Positions 41,901-51,183 of a DNA stretch of 64,000 bases are shown piece by piece. How positions within the stretch are numbered: the first letter of the stretch is position 1; each line of letters starts with the position of its first letter. This DNA comes from Flavobacterium sp. KJJ. GTDB lineage: Bacteria; Bacteroidota; Bacteroidia; Flavobacteriales; Flavobacteriaceae. A program made the translations under genes and the position numbers. The notes under the pieces are model-generated. The model saw only the letters and a list, made by a program, of their open reading frames with translations. It searched no databases and was not told the DNA's origin. The stretch is from the NCBI RefSeq assembly GCF_000708595.2, contig NZ_JARP01000002.1:496001-560000 (forward strand). Reading direction: 5' to 3'.

Positions 41901-43444
41901 AGGCCGACGTTTTGCGTAAAGCAATGGGTAAAAAACAAAAAGATGTTCTAGATAAAATGAAGCCTAAATTCGTTGAACAAGCAGCGAAAAAAGGGCATGA
42001 TGCCAAAATTCTAGAGAAAATCTGGAAAGACTGGGAAGCTTTTGCGAGTTACGCCTTCAACAAATCGCACTCAACATGTTATGCCTGGATTGCATATCAA
42101 ACAGCTTATCTAAAAGCACATTACCCTGCTGAATATATGGCTGCGGTTCTTTCAAATAATATGAATGATATCAAACAAGTGTCATTTTTCATGGAAGAAT
42201 GTAAACGCATGGGGTTACAGGTGTTAGGACCTTGTGTAAATGAGTCTTACTATAAATTTACGGTAAATGATGAATATGCTGTTCGTTTTGGAATGGGAGC
42301 GATTAAAGGAGTTGGTTCTGGAGCAGTTGAAACAATTGTAGCAAACAGAAAAGACGGAAGGTATAAATCGATTTTTGATTTAGCAAAACGAATTGATCTT
42401 CGCGCAGCCAATAAGAAAGCAATTGAGAATCTTGCATTGGCAGGAGGTTTTGATTCGTTTGAAGGAACTACAAGAGCACAATATTTTCATGATGACGGCG
42501 ACGGAATCACTTTTTATGAAAAAGCAATGCGCTATGGGTCGAAGTTTCAGGAAAATGAAAATTCATCGCAGGTAAGTTTGTTTGGTGAAGCCAGTGAAGT
42601 GCAAATAGCGGAGCCTGTGGTGCCTCCTTGTGAAGACTGGAGCACAATGGAGAAATTAGCCAAAGAAAAAGAAGTTGTGGGAATTTATATTTCTGGACAT
42701 CCTCTTGATGATTTTAGATTTGAGATGAAATACTTCTGTAATGCTCGTTTAGAAGCTTTAAAAAGCATGAATGAATATGTAGGTAAAAATCTAAATTTTG
42801 CGGGTATCATTAATAACGTACAGCATCGTGTCGCTAAAAATGGAAAAGGCTGGGCAGTATTTAATCTAGAAGGTTATGACGAAAGTTTTGAGTTTAAAAT
42901 TTTTGGTGAAGAATACTTAAAATTCCGTCATTTCTTAATTCAGAATAATTTTGCATATCTAAAAATATTGATAAAAGACGGATGGGTAAATCACGATACA
43001 GGCAAAAAATCAGAACCAAGAATGCAGTTTGTTGAGATAAGACAATTGCAGGATATTCTAGAGGCGTTTGCTAAAAAACTTGTTTTGCTGTTAAATATAA
43101 AAGATTTACAGACTGAGTTTATTCATCAGTTAAGTCATTTGTTTAATGCGAATAAAGGCGATAATTCTGTGACTTTTGAAATAATGGAATTAGAAAAAAT
43201 AAAACGTTTAGTTGAGGTCGAAACCAATACTGAATTTGAAGAAACCGAAGATGCAGTTTTTGCTGATGAAAATGAAGATTCTGATGTGCCATTAGAAGAT
43301 ACTAAAATTCAGGAAGTAACTGAGGTCGAAGAAATAAAGGTTGTAACTAAATTAACGATGCCAAGTCGTAGGCTAAAAGTCAAAATTTCGACAGAACTAT
43401 TGCAGGAATTAGAAAAAATGCAGGTTAATTTTAAGTTGAACTAA
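38906..43444 (+). CDS. dnaE: DNA polymerase III alpha subunit with N-terminal DnaQ-type exonuclease
   Basis: A 1512-residue replicative polymerase, counted from the ATG at 38906. A longer frame from a TTG at 38891 is unlikely because the exonuclease motif begins at once after the ATG. Order of domains: DEDDh 3'-5' exonuclease (1 to about 195; 'FDTETTG', 'HNATADVEATTR'); PHP domain (about 260-480; 'HLHNHTQFSV'); polymerase palm with 'GRGSAAGSAVAY' and catalytic 'PDIDIDFDD' (about 688-696); fingers; helix-hairpin-helix 'GAIKGVG'; OB fold (about 1270-1360); and an acidic C-terminus. The proofreading enzyme, separate in E. coli, is thus fused here. Monocistronic. Confidence 0.95.
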   Translation: MYLIFDTETTGLPKRWDAPITDSDNWPRCIQIAWQLHDEMGQLIEHQDYLVKPDGFNIPYDAERIHGISTELAEADGITLAEVLEKFNIALSKTKFIVGQNLGFDVNIMGAEFHRLGVDSPMSAMPVLDTCTEVTASLLQLPGGRGGRYKLPTLTELHEYLFNKPFAEAHNATADVEATTRCFLELIRREVFTKEELDVPKDYFKEFQERNPQEFPLIGLKHINLKAASDKIREQLKALESVDKQTGVSDSERADFKAAKYAHLHNHTQFSVLQSTIGIGNIVAATAKNGMPAVAMTDTGNMMGAFHFVSAVMNHNKAASAKNKALVEAGEEPTETEIKPIVGCEFNVCDNHLDKSKKDNGNQVVLLAKNKNGYHNLAKMSSIAFTDGFYYVPRIDRTIIEKYKEDIMVLSGNLYGEIQSKILNIGENQAEEAVIWWKEQFGDDFYLEVMRHNQEDENRVNKTLIEFSQKHNVKLIATNNTYYLNKEDANAHDILLCVKDGEKQATPIGRGRGYRYGLPNQEYYYKSSEEMKKLFSDLPEAIINIQEIVDKVEIYSLYRDVLLPKFDIPEEFFVAEDEVDGGVRGENKYLRHLTMVGAKKRYGEITEAIQERLDFELLTISNSGYPGYFLIVQDFIAEARNMDVSVGPGRGSAAGSAVAYCLGITNIDPIKYDLLFERFLNPDRVSMPDIDIDFDDEGRGRVMDYVINKYGKNQVAQIITYGKMATKSAIRDTARVLDLPLFEADRIAKLIPAMMPSKWNLARFISENEDDVKKALRSDEFDNVKELIAIANEDDLAGETIQQAKILEGSMRNTGIHACGVIITPSDITNFVPVTTAKDSDLYVTQFDNSVAESAGLLKMDFLGLKTLTLIKDTVKLVKYRTNIDLDPDTFPIDDEETYALFQRGETVGIFQYESPGMQKYMKDLKPTVFGDLIAMNALYRPGPLEYIPSFVRRKNGEEEIKYDLDACEEYLGETYGITVYQEQVMLLSQSLADFTKGEADVLRKAMGKKQKDVLDKMKPKFVEQAAKKGHDAKILEKIWKDWEAFASYAFNKSHSTCYAWIAYQTAYLKAHYPAEYMAAVLSNNMNDIKQVSFFMEECKRMGLQVLGPCVNESYYKFTVNDEYAVRFGMGAIKGVGSGAVETIVANRKDGRYKSIFDLAKRIDLRAANKKAIENLALAGGFDSFEGTTRAQYFHDDGDGITFYEKAMRYGSKFQENENSSQVSLFGEASEVQIAEPVVPPCEDWSTMEKLAKEKEVVGIYISGHPLDDFRFEMKYFCNARLEALKSMNEYVGKNLNFAGIINNVQHRVAKNGKGWAVFNLEGYDESFEFKIFGEEYLKFRHFLIQNNFAYLKILIKDGWVNHDTGKKSEPRMQFVEIRQLQDILEAFAKKLVLLLNIKDLQTEFIHQLSHLFNANKGDNSVTFEIMELEKIKRLVEVETNTEFEETEDAVFADENEDSDVPLEDTKIQEVTEVEEIKVVTKLTMPSRRLKVKISTELLQELEKMQVNFKLN

Positions 43445-43590
43445 ATTTTAACAGTTAAAATTTAATGTTATGTGAATTTTTTATGTTAAAAATATGCATG
43501 CATAATAGTTTTTTAGTAATATTGTCCGAAATTACAACGATTTCGTTCCAAGTCTAACCTGGCAATGCTTAACGTTATGTTAAAATATTT

Positions 43591-43598
43591 TAAGTTTG
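43591..43598 (+). promoter_or_regulatory. -7 element of the outer-membrane protein gene
   Basis: TAAGTTTG (TAnnTTTG), 23 bases before the start codon. Weak -33 region. Confidence 0.45.
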
Positions 43599-43621
43599 CA
43601 TAAATTAATTAAATCAGAATT

Positions 43622-44587
43622 ATGAAAAAGAACCTATTTTTATTAGGATTATTAGTTTGCTCTATGGCCACAATGGCGCAAACAGAAAAGGCAGATAAAC
43701 CAGAAAGCTGGTATTTTAAATTAGCTGGATCTTATTTTAATCAAACAGCTTCAACAGAATTTCCAGTAGTTGGAGGTCAATTGCCAAACAGAGATGTTTA
43801 TGCAGGTACATTAACTGCTAATAAATTAATTTCAAGAGAAAGTGTTACAGGTTCTTTTGGACAAGGTTTCAGAAGCGGTATTACAGCTGGTTACCGTTTT
43901 TCTACACGTTTAGGAGTTGAGATGTCTGCAAATTACTATGTAAGTAATGAAAAAACGATGGCTCAAACAACAAATAGGCTTGCTTCTTATAACCCACAGA
44001 CAACTGTTGCTACTTATGTAAGCTTTACAGCTGAAGGAGAAATCAAAGCTTTTGATTTAGCACCAGCGATTGTAATGTTTTTAGGTGAAGCTCATGGTTT
44101 TGAACCATATACTAAAGTTGGAGTTATTGTTCCAATTCACGGTACATTAGACATTAAAACAAATAGAGATTATGTAAGTTTTGCAGGAGCTAACCAAGTT
44201 GCTGAAACTCAAGCTTATTCAAAAGATGTTGTAAAACCAAATGCAACAATAGGTTTTATGGCCGCTTTAGGTACATCTTATAAATTAGGAAAACACATTT
44301 CTGCATTTGCTGAGTTAGAATACCGTAACTTTACAGTACACGGAAAAACTAAAGAAACTACTGAGTATACTGAAAATGGAGTTGATAAATTAAATACTAC
44401 AACTTCTTTTAGAGCTGCTTCAACTGCTGCAACTCATACAAATTATGTTGATAAATTAGACGTTAATTCTAATAATGCTTTAACTAATCCAAATGGTGTA
44501 GATACTACAAAACCAATGGACGAATTAAGTTCTTATGTTGGAATTTCAGGTTTAGGTTTGACTTTAGGTCTTAAATACAGCCTATAA
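43622..44587 (+). CDS. Outer-membrane beta-barrel protein
   Basis: A 321-residue protein with signal peptide MKKNLFLLGLLVCSMATMA and cleavage near 'AQTEKA'. The rest alternates hydrophobic and polar residues in amphipathic strands (GFRSGITAGYRFSTRLGVEMSANYY; SYKLGKHISAFAELEYRNF, quoted in parts) and ends in 'LGLTLGLKYSL', typical of a barrel closing strand. It is probably an abundant single-gene OMP of the OmpW/porin-like type. Function unknown. Confidence 0.82.
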   Translation: MKKNLFLLGLLVCSMATMAQTEKADKPESWYFKLAGSYFNQTASTEFPVVGGQLPNRDVYAGTLTANKLISRESVTGSFGQGFRSGITAGYRFSTRLGVEMSANYYVSNEKTMAQTTNRLASYNPQTTVATYVSFTAEGEIKAFDLAPAIVMFLGEAHGFEPYTKVGVIVPIHGTLDIKTNRDYVSFAGANQVAETQAYSKDVVKPNATIGFMAALGTSYKLGKHISAFAELEYRNFTVHGKTKETTEYTENGVDKLNTTTSFRAASTAATHTNYVDKLDVNSNNALTNPNGVDTTKPMDELSSYVGISGLGLTLGLKYSL

Positions 44588-44615
44588 TCTAAAACAATTT
44601 ATAGTTTTATAAAAA

Positions 44616-44650
44616 AGAGGATATTCAGAAATGAATATCCTCTTTTTTTG
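44616..44650 (+). terminator. Terminator of the outer-membrane protein gene
   Basis: A perfect 11-bp stem (agaggatattc, 44616-44626; complement 44633-44643), loop agaaat, then a T run. Confidence 0.92.
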
Positions 44651-44654
44651 TTTT

Positions 44655-44690
44655 GTCATTTCGATCCCGAAGCCTCGGGATTGAAATGAC
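44655..44690. repeat. 36-bp hairpin of the GATCCCGA family
   Basis: Arms gtcatttcgatcccga and its complement (one mismatch) around agcc. The left arm is identical to the first 16 bases of the 11429-11546 element. It lies directly after a terminator and before a convergent gene end. Confidence 0.8.
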
Positions 44691-44708
44691 AAAAATGTGT
44701 AAAATTAT

Positions 44709-45701
44709 TTATTTTGAATTTCTAAATTCCTTTAAAACTTCATCAATAACCCAAGTTGTTCTTGACGCTGAGCTTCCTTTTGATGGAGAAGCACCTTCAT
44801 TACCTAAAAGCTCTGAAACTACAGTTTCGATAAATGGCTGCTGAATATGAAGCGGATTTTCAATTGTTATGCTTTCTTTTTCTCCGTTTGTATATTGAAT
44901 ATGAATTGGATCATTTCCAAAAGTAGAAAAAGAGATTTTGCCTTTATCGCCTACAATTTCGGTATTGTCATATCGTTCAAAACTGGCGAAATTCCATAAA
45001 CCAGTTCCGTGTATTCCATTTTCAAATAGAAAAGACATTGAAACAGCATCTTCTGCTGGATAAGCTTTTAATTGAGAACTTGCATGCCCTCGCACGGACT
45101 TAATAGGACCCAAAACAAAATCTAGAAAATCTAAAGTATGGCAAGCCAGATCAACAAAAATTCCTCCTCCTGAAATATGTGGCAAAACCGTCCAAGGCAA
45201 ATTAATTTCGTCATCATAACGTTCTTCAAACGGATGATATAAAACGCAATTTACGTGTCTAACAGTTCCAATTTTATTTTGATCAATTAGTTCCTTAATT
45301 TTTAAAAATCTTGGCAAGCTTCTTCTGTAATAGGCTACAAATAAAGGTACATTGTGTTCTTTGCAAACGCTGATCATTTCATTGCATTCTTCAAATGTCA
45401 AAGCCATTGGTTTTTCAACATAAACTGGTTTTCTGGCTTTAGCGCATAAAATGGTATATTCTTTATGAGAAGATGGAGGAGTGGCAATATAAACAGCATC
45501 TACTTCTGGATCATTAATTAAATCAATCGCATTCGAATACCATTTCGGAACATTATGACGTTTGGCATAATCTTCGGCTAAAGCTGCATCTCTTCGCATA
45601 ACGGCAACTAATGCTGAATTTGGAGTTTTTTGAAAGGCAGGGCCGCTTTTGACTTCTGTTACATTCCCACAGCCTATAATTCCCCATTTTATAATTTTCA
45701 T
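44709..45701 (-). CDS. Gfo/Idh/MocA family oxidoreductase
   Basis: A 330-residue NAD(P)-dependent dehydrogenase. The N-terminal Rossmann fold has 'WGIIGCGNVTE'; the family motif 'VYVEKPMAL' holds the catalytic Lys; 'GGGIFVDLACHTLDFLDF' carries the conserved Asp and His of the C-terminal half. It probably acts on a sugar or inositol-like substrate. No neighbour names the pathway. No signal peptide; cytoplasmic. Confidence 0.9.
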   Translation of the reverse strand: MKIIKWGIIGCGNVTEVKSGPAFQKTPNSALVAVMRRDAALAEDYAKRHNVPKWYSNAIDLINDPEVDAVYIATPPSSHKEYTILCAKARKPVYVEKPMALTFEECNEMISVCKEHNVPLFVAYYRRSLPRFLKIKELIDQNKIGTVRHVNCVLYHPFEERYDDEINLPWTVLPHISGGGIFVDLACHTLDFLDFVLGPIKSVRGHASSQLKAYPAEDAVSMSFLFENGIHGTGLWNFASFERYDNTEIVGDKGKISFSTFGNDPIHIQYTNGEKESITIENPLHIQQPFIETVVSELLGNEGASPSKGSSASRTTWVIDEVLKEFRNSK

Positions 45702-45721
45702 CGTTAGGTTTTTTAGTTTCT

Positions 45722-45729
45722 CAAATTTA
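45722..45729 (-). promoter_or_regulatory. -7 element of the oxidoreductase gene
   Basis: TAAATTTG on the minus strand, 20 bases before the start codon. Confidence 0.45.
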
Positions 45730-45740
45730 AAAAAACGTTT

Positions 45741-45940
45741 GCCATGAATTACACGAATTATAACGAATTTTTCTTTTAAAACTGATTTTTAAAAAACGAT
45801 TCACGAATTATTTTTTCACGCAGATTTAAAAAGATTTTAGCAGATGAAGCAGATTCTTAATAAACGATCTGCTTAAATCTGCAAAATCTGCGTGAAACAA
45901 AAAGCCACGAATTCACAAAATTAATTCGTGAATTCGTGGC
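45741..45940. repeat. Nested inverted-repeat region (cacgaattcacgaatt and cacgcagattt words)
   Basis: The outer words at 45741-45760 and 45923-45940 are imperfect complements (gccatgaattacacgaatt / aattcgtgaattcgtggc). The inner perfect arms cacgcagattt are at 45817-45827 and 45884-45894, enclosing further gcagatt copies. It lies between two minus-strand genes. Confidence 0.75.
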
Positions 45941-45966
45941 TAAAAATAAGTTAAGTGCTTAAAATT

Positions 45967-48075
45967 TTACTGTTTAGGTAAAGCTGTAAAGCCCATATTA
46001 TAAAGTGTAAACGCTTGAACGTCTACATTTTCCTGAATTGAAGCTGCAACTGATTTTCCTGCTCCGTGTCCTGCTTTTACATCAATACGAATTAAAACTG
46101 GATTGTCGCCAGCTTGTTTTTCCTGCAATTCAGCAGCGAATTTAAAACTGTGAGCAGGAACCACACGGTCATCATGATCTCCTGTTGTTACCATTGTTGC
46201 AGGATATTTAATGCCTGCTTTTACATTTTGTACAGGAGAATATCCTTTAAGATATTCAAACATTTCTTTATTGTCCTGAGCTGTTCCGTAATCGTACGCC
46301 CAACCTGCACCGGCTGTAAAAGTATGGTAACGCAGCATGTCCATAACACCAACAGCAGGTAATGCTACTTTCATTAAATCAGGACGCTGTGTCATTGTTG
46401 CACCCACTAATAAACCTCCGTTAGAACCGCCGCGAATCGCTAAAAAGTCTGATGAAGTATATTTTTGAGCAATCAGATATTCGCCTGCAGCAATAAAATC
46501 GTCAAATACATTTTGCTTTTGCAATTTCGTTCCGGCGTCATGCCATTTTTTCCCGTATTCACCGCCGCCTCTTAAATTAGCAACTGCGTAAACACCTCCA
46601 TTTTCCATCCAAACTGCATTTGCGATACTGAAACTTGGTGTCAAACTAATATTGAAGCCGCCATAACCGTAAAGGATTGTTGGGTTTTTACCGTTCAGTT
46701 TTAATCCTTTTTTATACGTAATAATCATCGGGATTTTTGTTCCGTCTTTTGAAGTGTAGAATACTTGTTTTGATTCGTACTCTTCACTTTTGAAATCTAC
46801 TTTAGGTTTTTGATAAATTGCTGATTTGCCAGATTTTGGTTCTAATGAATAAATCGTTCCTGGAGTTGTATAATTGGTAAAATTATAATATAAAGTTTTA
46901 TCCAGTTTTTTTCCTCCAAATCCGCCTGCAGTTCCTACTGCCGGAAGTTTAATTTCACGAACTAATTTACCGCTATAATCGTATTGCTGTACAAACGAAA
47001 CAGCATCTTTAGTATAATTAGCAAAAAAGAAACCTCCGCCTGTTGAAGGAGATAGAATATTTTGAGTTTCCTTAATGAAATCTTTCCAGTTTTCTGGTTT
47101 CGGATTGCTAAAATCAACCGTAACAACACGCTTGTTTGGCGCATTCAAATCAGTTTCAATAAACAATTTCGTTCCTTCGTTTTCGATAATAGAATTGTCG
47201 CTGTTAAAATTGTCAACAACCGTAATTATCGGACTATTTGGCGCTTTTAAATCTTTAATATAAAGCTCATTTCCGTAAGTAGAATTCGAAGCAGAAATTA
47301 CTAAATAATGATCGTCTTCAGTAACATAACCTCCAACATATCTTCGTTTTTGATCTGCTCCAAAAATAACTTTGTCTTCTTTTTGAGAAGTTCCCAGTTT
47401 GTGAAAGTATAATTTATGCTGATCTGTCTTTGCCGATAATTCGCTTCCTTTTGGTTTTTCATAACTCGAATAATAAAAGCCTTCATTTCCGTGCCAGGAA
47501 ACACCGCTGAATTTTACATCAACTAAAGTATCTTCTAAAACTTTTTTAGAAAGAGCATCAATTATAATCACTTTTCTCCAGTCGCTTCCGCCTTCAGAAA
47601 TAGAATATGCAGCTTTGTTTCCGTCTTTAGAAAAATCTAAACCGCCTAGCGAAGTTGTTCCGTCTTTAGAAAAAGTATTTGGATCTAAGAAAACTTCTTC
47701 TTTCCCATCTTGTCCTTTTCTATAAACAACAGATTGATTTTGAAGTCCGTTATTTTTAGTATAATAAGTAAATTTTCCTTCTACAAACGGAGCACTTATT
47801 TTCTCGAAGTTCCAAAGTTGTTCCATGCGTTTTTTAAGTGCATCACGAAATGGAATTTTATCTAAATAACCGTAAGTAACTTGGTTCTCAGCTTTAACCC
47901 AAGCCCCAGTTTCAGCAGACTTATCGTCTTCAAGCCAACGATAGGGATCGCTTACTTTTGTGTCAAAATAAACATCAACAGTCTCGCCTTTTTTTGTTTC
48001 TGGATACTGAATTTTGTTTTGTCCAAATGAAATTCCTGCGGTTGTAATTGCCATTATTAGAAATGTTTTTTTCAT
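45967..48075 (-). CDS. Prolyl oligopeptidase (S9A), flavobacterial PEP type
   Basis: A 702-residue secreted serine peptidase with signal peptide [19 protein letters not shown]. The N-terminal seven-bladed propeller (about 70-420) has '[18 protein letters not shown]'. The catalytic domain has the nucleophile Ser551 in 'RGGSNGG', the Asp in 'GDHDDRVVP' and the His in 'KAGHGAG'. It is very close to the prolyl endopeptidase of Elizabethkingia (Flavobacterium) meningosepticum, which cuts after Pro in short peptides; that enzyme has GRSNGG where this has GGSNGG. Monocistronic, with intergenic repeats on both sides. Confidence 0.94.
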   Translation of the reverse strand: MKKTFLIMAITTAGISFGQNKIQYPETKKGETVDVYFDTKVSDPYRWLEDDKSAETGAWVKAENQVTYGYLDKIPFRDALKKRMEQLWNFEKISAPFVEGKFTYYTKNNGLQNQSVVYRKGQDGKEEVFLDPNTFSKDGTTSLGGLDFSKDGNKAAYSISEGGSDWRKVIIIDALSKKVLEDTLVDVKFSGVSWHGNEGFYYSSYEKPKGSELSAKTDQHKLYFHKLGTSQKEDKVIFGADQKRRYVGGYVTEDDHYLVISASNSTYGNELYIKDLKAPNSPIITVVDNFNSDNSIIENEGTKLFIETDLNAPNKRVVTVDFSNPKPENWKDFIKETQNILSPSTGGGFFFANYTKDAVSFVQQYDYSGKLVREIKLPAVGTAGGFGGKKLDKTLYYNFTNYTTPGTIYSLEPKSGKSAIYQKPKVDFKSEEYESKQVFYTSKDGTKIPMIITYKKGLKLNGKNPTILYGYGGFNISLTPSFSIANAVWMENGGVYAVANLRGGGEYGKKWHDAGTKLQKQNVFDDFIAAGEYLIAQKYTSSDFLAIRGGSNGGLLVGATMTQRPDLMKVALPAVGVMDMLRYHTFTAGAGWAYDYGTAQDNKEMFEYLKGYSPVQNVKAGIKYPATMVTTGDHDDRVVPAHSFKFAAELQEKQAGDNPVLIRIDVKAGHGAGKSVAASIQENVDVQAFTLYNMGFTALPKQ

Positions 48076-48097
48076 AGTTTTTGTTTAACGGTTATAG

Positions 48098-48105
48098 CAA
48101 AAATA
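48098..48105 (-). promoter_or_regulatory. -7 element of the prolyl oligopeptidase gene
   Basis: TATTTTTG on the minus strand, 22 bases before the start codon. Confidence 0.45.
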
Positions 48106-48129
48106 CCACTTTTAGTTGAATATAAATTT

Positions 48130-48242
48130 ACCGCAAAGCACGCAAAGTTTTTTAATTAAGCAGTCTTTATAAAAACACAAAGTTCGCAAAGCTGTGTGAA
48201 ATAACTTTGCGAACCTTGCGTAATCTTAGCGTACTTTGCGGT
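48130..48242. repeat. Inverted-repeat region with 'cgcaaag' words
   Basis: Outer arms 48130-48143 and 48229-48242 (accgcaaagcacgc) match at 13 of 14 positions. Inner arms gttcgcaaag/ctttgcgaac are at 48183-48192 and 48205-48214. It lies between the TonB receptor gene end and the peptidase promoter. Confidence 0.75.
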
Positions 48243-48250
48243 TAAAATTT

Positions 48251-50458
48251 TTACAAGTTGAAATTCACACCTAAAACGATGTTTCTTCCAATGTTCGGGA
48301 TGCCATCTGTTTTTAATCTTGAAAGGTGAGCAATGTAACTTTTATCGAATAAATTGTTTCCGTTTAAGTTTACATCAAAAGCAGTTTTTCCTAATTTTAC
48401 AGTTCCTCCAAAACCTAAATTTACTAACGTATATCCTTTTGAAGCCGTTTCGAAACCGCTTACATTGTCTTGGCTAAAAGTCGAAGAAACGTTTAGGGAA
48501 GCATAACCTTCTTTAAACCAATCTTTGATGTTAAACTCCGTTCTTAAAGTGTTATTCCAGTTATTTGCCGGAATTAAAGGCAAATAATCATCGTTATCTT
48601 TTTTACCAGTTACAGTTTCAAAACTGGTTTCAAAATGAAGCCAATCTAAAGGATGCGGATGAAAGTGAAAACCAACTTCTCCACCATACAATTTTGCATT
48701 ATCCTGAACATAAGCAAAAACATCATTATCGTCACGAGTTTCTCCCGTTGGCGAAGTGTAGATATAATTGTTTACGTGATTGTAAAATCCGTTTATAAAA
48801 AACTCAAAATGCGTGTTTTTGTATTCTAAATTCAAATCGGTTTGAACGTTTTGTTCTGTTTTTAAATCAGTATTTCCAATTTCATATCGATTTGTTCCTT
48901 CATGAACTCCGTTCGAAGTTAATTCGGCTAAATTTGGCGCTCTAAATCCAGTTGCCACATTCAAACGAAGTGTCAAGGGTTCAGCAATTTTTGTTTTATA
49001 ACCTAAAGAAGCATTAAAGCTGTCAAATGATTTGTTTAAAGGGAGAAAATAACCTTCTTCATCTACAATTCCGTGTGCTTCAGAAGTTATATTTCTATTG
49101 TCAAAACGCAATCCCGCTTGCAGAACACTGCTTTTCCATTCGTAATTTGCAGTTCCAAAAACACCAAAATCATTCGTTGTTGCATTCGGAATTAAATATT
49201 CTTCTCCAAAATTGCTATTAGTTTGATGCATTCCCTGAACGCCTAAAATTGTTTCAATTTTGCCCATTTTGGCGAAATGATATTTTGCGTTGTAATTGAA
49301 AGTATTCAATTTCATTCTTAAAGAGGCGTTGTTGCTGTCTTCAAACTCGCTTCTGTCATTGGCTATATATCCCAAATCAACATCTAATTTTGAGTTTTCA
49401 AAAAAGATCACATTGTTAAGACTTAATAAATGATTGAAAATTCCCTGTCTTGGAAACATCGTGTTTTTGCTGGAAGATTGTTCTGCAATTCCGTCTTCTG
49501 GAATTCCAATATCCAGTTTATTGTAATTGTATCTTAAAACGCTTGAAAAACTAGAATTGCTGTATCCAATTCCGGTTTTAAAATCGGTTTCATTGTAACG
49601 TGAATTTGTTACGCGGTCACCATCGGCAATTTTATAATCAGAATGCGTGTTGAAACTGCCTCGCGCTAAAAATTTCCAATTATCCGTAGATGTTTTTAAG
49701 CCAATCGAAGAATTGCTTCCTTGTGTATTCGTAAAATATTTTTGACTGAAATTTGCTTTAAAAGTATTTGCATCAGCAAACTTTTCGGGATTGAAATACA
49801 AAACACCGCCCAAAGCATCAGATCCATAAAGTAAAGAAGCAGGACCTTTTATAACTTCAACACTTTCGATTCCGGCATCATTTAATCCTAAACCGTGCTC
49901 GTCTCCAAATTGTTGGTTTTCGATACGCACACCTTGAGAATAAACCAAAACACGATTCCCGCTAAGACCTCGAATTACTGGTTTTCCGATAGAAGTTCCG
50001 GTAGAAATTTGAGAAACTCCAGGAATAGTAGCCAAACCTTCAATCAAGGTTGAGGTTCCTTTTTGCTGTAATGTTTTGATGCTTTCGTGCTCAACTTTCA
50101 TTACGTTTTGCGATTGCAGTTTGTTAAAAGGTGTTGAAACCACAACTTCATCCATTTCAAAAACAGATTCTGAAAGCGTTGCATCTAAAGTGTTTTCTTT
50201 TAATAATTTAAAAATAGTTTTATTCTGAGTGGTATATCCAACGAAGGTAAAAGCAAGGCGAAAACTTCCGTTTGGAAGATTCGTAAATTCGTATTTTCCG
50301 TTTGCGTCGGTTGTTGTTCCTTTATGTAATTCTGGCGCATAAACAGAAACGCCTGGCAAAGGCTGGTTTTGAAGATCGGTTACAGTTCCTGAAACAGAAT
50401 TTTGGGCTGAAAGCAGACTTGAAAACCCTAAAATAAGGGCTAGTATTATTTTTTTCAT
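48251..50458 (-). CDS. TonB-dependent outer-membrane receptor, probably for a metal
   Basis: A 735-residue receptor. Signal peptide MKKIILALILGFSSLLSAQ; carboxypeptidase-regulatory-like domain about 22-100 (VSGTVTDLQNQPLPGVSVY); plug domain about 115-230 (STLIEGLATIPGVSQI, PVIRGLSGNRVLVYSQG); then a 22-strand-type barrel ending 'NIVLGVNFNL'. The plug word 'GLSGNRVLV' and the loop 'FHFHPHPLDWLHFET', rich in His, resemble ZnuD-like metal receptors. The His-rich protein encoded just upstream supports metal uptake. The metal itself cannot be read from sequence. Confidence 0.88.
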   Translation of the reverse strand: MKKIILALILGFSSLLSAQNSVSGTVTDLQNQPLPGVSVYAPELHKGTTTDANGKYEFTNLPNGSFRLAFTFVGYTTQNKTIFKLLKENTLDATLSESVFEMDEVVVSTPFNKLQSQNVMKVEHESIKTLQQKGTSTLIEGLATIPGVSQISTGTSIGKPVIRGLSGNRVLVYSQGVRIENQQFGDEHGLGLNDAGIESVEVIKGPASLLYGSDALGGVLYFNPEKFADANTFKANFSQKYFTNTQGSNSSIGLKTSTDNWKFLARGSFNTHSDYKIADGDRVTNSRYNETDFKTGIGYSNSSFSSVLRYNYNKLDIGIPEDGIAEQSSSKNTMFPRQGIFNHLLSLNNVIFFENSKLDVDLGYIANDRSEFEDSNNASLRMKLNTFNYNAKYHFAKMGKIETILGVQGMHQTNSNFGEEYLIPNATTNDFGVFGTANYEWKSSVLQAGLRFDNRNITSEAHGIVDEEGYFLPLNKSFDSFNASLGYKTKIAEPLTLRLNVATGFRAPNLAELTSNGVHEGTNRYEIGNTDLKTEQNVQTDLNLEYKNTHFEFFINGFYNHVNNYIYTSPTGETRDDNDVFAYVQDNAKLYGGEVGFHFHPHPLDWLHFETSFETVTGKKDNDDYLPLIPANNWNNTLRTEFNIKDWFKEGYASLNVSSTFSQDNVSGFETASKGYTLVNLGFGGTVKLGKTAFDVNLNGNNLFDKSYIAHLSRLKTDGIPNIGRNIVLGVNFNL

Positions 50459-50608
50459 TTGAAAATGATGCTATAGTTAATTGATTTTTTCTTCAAAACA
50501 AAAACTAAAAAATTAAGAAAGCCTTCCGATCTTGTTGTTCAAGATGGAAAAACAGACTAATTTTCTGAATTAGATTTGAATGATTTTGATTTTCGAGTAA
50601 TTCGAAAT

Positions 50609-50962
50609 TTAAGAAACTATAGCAGCTGGTGGTCCGCGCAATAAATAGGCGCTTCCAGAAAATGACTTGATGTTTTCTGAAAAAGCAATGAAATATGGAA
50701 TTTCACTGTGAAAAGTATAAAATTGAAAAGAAAAATTCTCAGGAACAATATAACTTCCAAAGACAAAATTACAAACGTAACAAAGATCATAATTATGATG
50801 CTGATGCGTTATTTCACCGCTCGGATCATTATAATCGTGATGACATTGTTTTTCTGAAAGCTGTTTTACAATGTGCTCATAACTGTGTATCGACTGAAAC
50901 AATATTGAGAACAATACCGTTACGGCCAGAGAAACACTTATTATGAGTTGCTTTCTTTTCAT
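50609..50962 (-). CDS. Small His/Cys-rich membrane protein next to the TonB receptor
   Basis: A 117-residue protein if begun at the ATG at 50962 (MKRKQLIISVSLAVTVLFS, a good signal or membrane anchor). An upstream ATG at 51022 gives 137 residues but places a soluble stretch before the signal, so I prefer 50962. The middle part is a metal-binding-like 'CHHDYNDPSGE' then 'THQHHNYDLCYVC': five His and three Cys in about 30 residues. It is 150 bases upstream of the TonB receptor on the same strand. A periplasmic metal-handling role is inferred. Confidence 0.7.
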   Translation of the reverse strand: MKRKQLIISVSLAVTVLFSILFQSIHSYEHIVKQLSEKQCHHDYNDPSGEITHQHHNYDLCYVCNFVFGSYIVPENFSFQFYTFHSEIPYFIAFSENIKSFSGSAYLLRGPPAAIVS

Positions 50963-51183
50963 ACTTGACAAAGGTATAAAAGAGCAATGAAAAATTGATT
51001 CATTTTTTTGATTCTGTTGCACATTTCTTGAAAAAAATGCAACGAATGCTTTTATTCGTCATGAAAAACAGAATAATTACTTTCAAATCTAATCTTGAAC
51101 TGGCATTATATTATATTTGTAAGTGAAATAAATCAACTCCAAAAAACGTTTACTTGAAAACCTCCTTAAAACCAAAATACGAT

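Noticed and set aside
50969..50976. TAnnTTTG-like element just upstream of the His-rich gene.
   Set aside because: It is only 7 bases from the preferred start codon, which would leave almost no leader, and no -33 box is present. I did not list it as a promoter.
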